Positions 5,294 through 7,034 of a DNA stretch of 7,034 nt are shown piece after piece. Positions within the stretch are counted from its first letter, which is position 1, and each line of letters opens with the position of its first letter. The notes beneath the pieces are model-generated. The model had not been told where the DNA came from and did no database searches. It saw only the letters and a program-made list of their open reading frames with translations. Source of the stretch: Anaerolineaceae bacterium. Lineage in GTDB: Bacteria > Chloroflexota > Anaerolineae > Anaerolineales > Anaerolineaceae. The translations under genes were made by a program, and so were the position numbers. The stretch is taken from positions 1-7,034 of the forward strand of contig DAIEPS010000092.1 of assembly GCA_027348305.1 (NCBI GenBank), written 5' to 3'.

Positions 5294-5363
5294 CGGTAGA
5301 CGTCCTCGCATAATTTTTTGTGCAGCGCTCTCCGTCGCTTTTGATTTAAGTTGGCCGTTTTTT
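5275..5363 (+). terminator. Attenuator terminator hairpin before cysK
   Basis: CGGTCAACTTA (5275-5285) pairs along 11 positions, one of them G-U, with TAAGTTGGCCG (5347-5357), which is followed at once by TTTTTT (5358-5363). The base of the stem next to the T run is GC-rich, as expected for an intrinsic terminator. Inside it a second stem, GCGGCGG (5290-5296) with CCGTCGC (5332-5338), also with one G-U, stacks across a small internal loop; the apical part is irregular. The hairpin ends 20 nt before the cysK start, so it would abort transcription of the operon. It is longer and less regular than ordinary terminators. Confidence 0.6.
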
Positions 5364-5382
5364 ATTTAACAAGGATATTAAA

Positions 5383-6315
5383 ATGAAAATCGCAAATGAT
5401 GTCACTGAACTGATCGGCAATACTCCTCTCGTCAAATTAAACCGTCTCAGCAAAGACAGTGTCGCCACAGTTGCAGCCAAACTGGAATACTTCAACCCCT
5501 CACACAGTGTGAAAGACCGCATCGGGGTTTCAATGATCAACGCCGGAGAAAAAGCCGGCCTGATCACCAAAGATACTGTTCTGGTTGAACCCACCAGCGG
5601 GAACACAGGCATCGCGTTGGCTTTCGTGGCCGCCGCACGCGGATACAAGCTGATACTCGTCATGCCGGATACGATGAGCAAAGAACGCCGCATGCTTCTG
5701 CGTGCCTATGGTGCGGAATTGATCCTTACACCGGGCAGCGAAGGCATGCCGGGTGCCATCCGCAAAGCGGAAGAGATCGCCGCCAGCGACAAAAAGTATT
5801 TCATGCCGCAGCAGTTCAAGAACGCGGCCAACCCCGAAATACACCGCAAAACCACTGCTGAAGAGATCTGGCGCGACACAGACGGCAAAGTGGATATCGT
5901 GGTGGCAGGCATAGGAACCGGCGGCACCATCACCGGTGTAGGCGAAGTGTTGAAATCCCGCAAGCCGGGTGTGAAGATGGTCGCTGTCGAACCGGATGCC
6001 TCACCCGTACTCTCAGGCGGCGTGAAAGGTCCGCATGCCATCCAGGGTCTCGGCGCCGGCTTCGTGCCCGATGTGCTGAACACTAAGATCTATGATGAGA
6101 TCGTCAGGGTCACAAATGACAACGCACTGCAGACCGCGCGCGAGATGGCCACTCGCGAGGGGCTGCTGGTAGGCATCAGTGCTGGCGCAGCCACCTGGGC
6201 AGCCTTGCAAGTCGCAGCCAGACCAGAGAATAAGGGCAAGCTGATTGTGGTGATCATCCCTGACTTCGGAGAACGCTACCTCAGCACTGCACTATTTGCC
6301 AGCCTGGCAGACTAG
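5383..6315 (+). CDS. cysK: Cysteine synthase (O-acetylserine sulfhydrylase)
   Basis: This PLP enzyme makes L-cysteine and acetate from O-acetyl-L-serine and sulfide in the cytoplasm. The 310-residue protein, a usual length for the family, shows every hallmark in order: ELIGNTPLVKL (9-19), the PLP-lysine segment NPSHSVKDR with K44, the substrate-binding loop TSGNTG (71-76), PDTMSKERR (95-103), the PQQF loop (142-145), the phosphate-cradle GTGGT (178-182), GISAGA with S266 that contacts the PLP ring nitrogen, and a closing IPDFGERYLSTALF. Cystathionine beta-synthase-like relatives share these motifs, but there is no extra heme or CBS domain and cysE follows, which supports CysK. ATG 5383 has AAGGA (5371-5375) 7 nt upstream. 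The gene is preceded by the putative cysteine attenuator and followed after 23 nt by cysE. Confidence 0.96.
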   Translation: MKIANDVTELIGNTPLVKLNRLSKDSVATVAAKLEYFNPSHSVKDRIGVSMINAGEKAGLITKDTVLVEPTSGNTGIALAFVAAARGYKLILVMPDTMSKERRMLLRAYGAELILTPGSEGMPGAIRKAEEIAASDKKYFMPQQFKNAANPEIHRKTTAEEIWRDTDGKVDIVVAGIGTGGTITGVGEVLKSRKPGVKMVAVEPDASPVLSGGVKGPHAIQGLGAGFVPDVLNTKIYDEIVRVTNDNALQTAREMATREGLLVGISAGAATWAALQVAARPENKGKLIVVIIPDFGERYLSTALFASLAD

Positions 6316-6328
6316 GGACGCATCCTAT

Positions 6329-6333
6329 GGAGG
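6329..6333 (+). promoter_or_regulatory. Ribosome binding site favouring the GTG start of cysE
   Basis: GGAGG lies 5 nt before GTG 6339. It overlaps the last base of the alternative ATG at 6327-6329, so only one of the two starts can use it. Confidence 0.55.
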
Positions 6334-6338
6334 GAACT

Positions 6339-7034
6339 GTGTCTTACTCACTTTTTCGCTATATCCGCGAAGACATCCGCTCGGTCTTTGAACGCGACCC
6401 GGCGGCACGATCGACGCTTGAATTATTCCTGGCCTATCCCGGTCTGCAAGCCGTGTGGGCACACCGCACCGAACACTGGATGTGGATCCACGGCCTCAAA
6501 CTGCTGGCCCGCTGGTTCTCACAAATAACGCGTTTCTGGACAGGCATCGAGATCCACCCCGGCGCTCAGATCGGACACAGCTTCTTTATTGATCACGGCA
6601 TGGGGGTTGTGATCGGTGAGACTGCCGAGATCGGTGACAGGGTGACCCTTTATCACGGTGTGACCCTGGGCGGCACAAGCCTGCAGAAGGGAAAACGCCA
6701 CCCCACGCTCGAAGATGATGTGGTGGTAGGCGCCGGCGCCAAGATATTGGGGAATATTGTGATCGGCTCGCACAGCCGCATCGGCGCCAACGCGGTGGTC
6801 GTCAAACCCGTGCCCCCCAACTCGGTGGTGGTGGGCGTACCCGGCCAGGTGGTCAGCCGCAGCCAGCCCGCTGCCAGCGGCCCCGACCTTGAACACGGCC
6901 GCCTGCCGGATACCATAGGTGATTCGGTGGCCTCCCTGATGTCAAGGCTCGAGGCAGTGGAATCAAGGCTGAAGACTCTTGATAAACACAAACACGATGA
7001 ACAGCTTGAGCACATCACGGTGCATAACCCCACG
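6339..7034 (+). CDS. cysE: Serine O-acetyltransferase, 3' end outside window
   Basis: This enzyme acetylates L-serine with acetyl-CoA to O-acetylserine, the substrate of the CysK encoded just upstream. The 232 residues visible open with the family's short N-terminal helix (FRYIREDIRSVFERDPAA, 6-23), then YPGLQAVWAHR (33-43), and a left-handed beta-helix of hexapeptide repeats from about 70 to 145. The catalytic segment IDHGMGVVIGETAEIG has D85 and H86 (E. coli H158), KRHP has H121 (E. coli H193), and GAGAKILGNI and VPPNSVVVGVPG end the helix. A charged, probably helical tail follows and is cut by the window edge, so the C-terminal CysK-binding tail cannot be judged. I chose GTG 6339 because GGAGG (6329-6333) lies 5 nt before it; an in-frame ATG at 6327 with AGGGA upstream is the alternative and adds four residues. 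Confidence 0.94.
   Translation, partial: MSYSLFRYIREDIRSVFERDPAARSTLELFLAYPGLQAVWAHRTEHWMWIHGLKLLARWFSQITRFWTGIEIHPGAQIGHSFFIDHGMGVVIGETAEIGDRVTLYHGVTLGGTSLQKGKRHPTLEDDVVVGAGAKILGNIVIGSHSRIGANAVVVKPVPPNSVVVGVPGQVVSRSQPAASGPDLEHGRLPDTIGDSVASLMSRLEAVESRLKTLDKHKHDEQLEHITVHNPT

Noticed and set aside
5311..5320. T-run (TTTTTT, 5314-5319) in the cys leader as a separate terminator
   Set aside because: The nearest strong hairpin (5256-5293) ends 20 nt earlier, and no stable stem abuts this run. It sits in the apical part of the longer terminator hairpin.
5184..5382. T-box riboswitch before cysK
   Set aside because: The long leader, Cys codons and terminator suggested it, but I cannot find the conserved T-box bulge sequence (AGGGTGGNACCGCG), and the Cys codons lie in an ORF with its own ribosome site.
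6519..7033. Minus-strand open frames opposite cysE
   Set aside because: They are complements of the hexapeptide-repeat coding sequence, which has intact CysE catalytic motifs on the plus strand.
1..7034. CRISPR array, tRNA, rRNA, or insertion sequence
   Set aside because: No spaced direct repeats, no tRNA cloverleaf or rRNA-like segment, and no transposase or terminal inverted repeats flanking a gene were seen on reading both strands.

Overview
The window comes from a bacterium of moderate GC content with AT-rich intergenic DNA. A multi-gene toastrack/PspC operon, a SIMPL-domain lipoprotein and a class II fructose-bisphosphatase together are compatible with a Chloroflexota (Anaerolineae-like) genome. 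That placement is inference from gene content only, and a read across protein databases would be needed to fix it.

Layout, left to right. (1) 2-553 (+) is the C-terminal half of GlpX, a class II fructose-1,6-bisphosphatase, cut by the left edge. (2) A hairpin at 561-584 separates it from the convergent gene 603-1322 (-), a SIMPL/DUF541 lipoprotein with its own ECF-like promoter (1357-1382). (3) 1323-1529 holds that promoter, a perfect 30-bp palindrome (1434-1463) and an intrinsic terminator (1480-1508). (4) 5065 down to 1530 (-) is a tight five-gene operon of membrane proteins: a polytopic protein, a two-helix toastrack protein, a second polytopic protein with an internal triplication, a PspC-domain protein, and a larger LiaI/LiaF-like toastrack protein. 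Gaps between genes are 9-22 nt. It looks like an envelope-stress module of the PspC/LiaF type, but no PspA and no sensor kinase or response regulator lies in the window. (5) 5066-5382 is a 317-nt divergent intergenic region. (6) 5383-6315 (+) is cysK and 6339-7034 (+) is cysE, running off the right edge; together they carry out the two steps from serine to cysteine.

The most striking item is the cysK-cysE leader. A sigma-70-like promoter (5150-5177) is followed by a 13-codon ORF with its own Shine-Dalgarno site and two cysteine codons (MKLNCLCKRRGTI, 5212-5253). After it come mutually exclusive RNA stems and a long hairpin ending in six Ts (5275-5363) just before cysK. The geometry fits trp-type, ribosome-mediated attenuation that senses charged cysteine tRNA.

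A second theme is regulation of the envelope genes. The SIMPL gene and the five-gene operon each have an ECF-sigma-like element upstream (GGGAAC-N16-CGTC and TGCAAC-N16-CGTA), both placed about 35-40 nt before the start codon. This suggests they may form one stress regulon although a terminator separates them.
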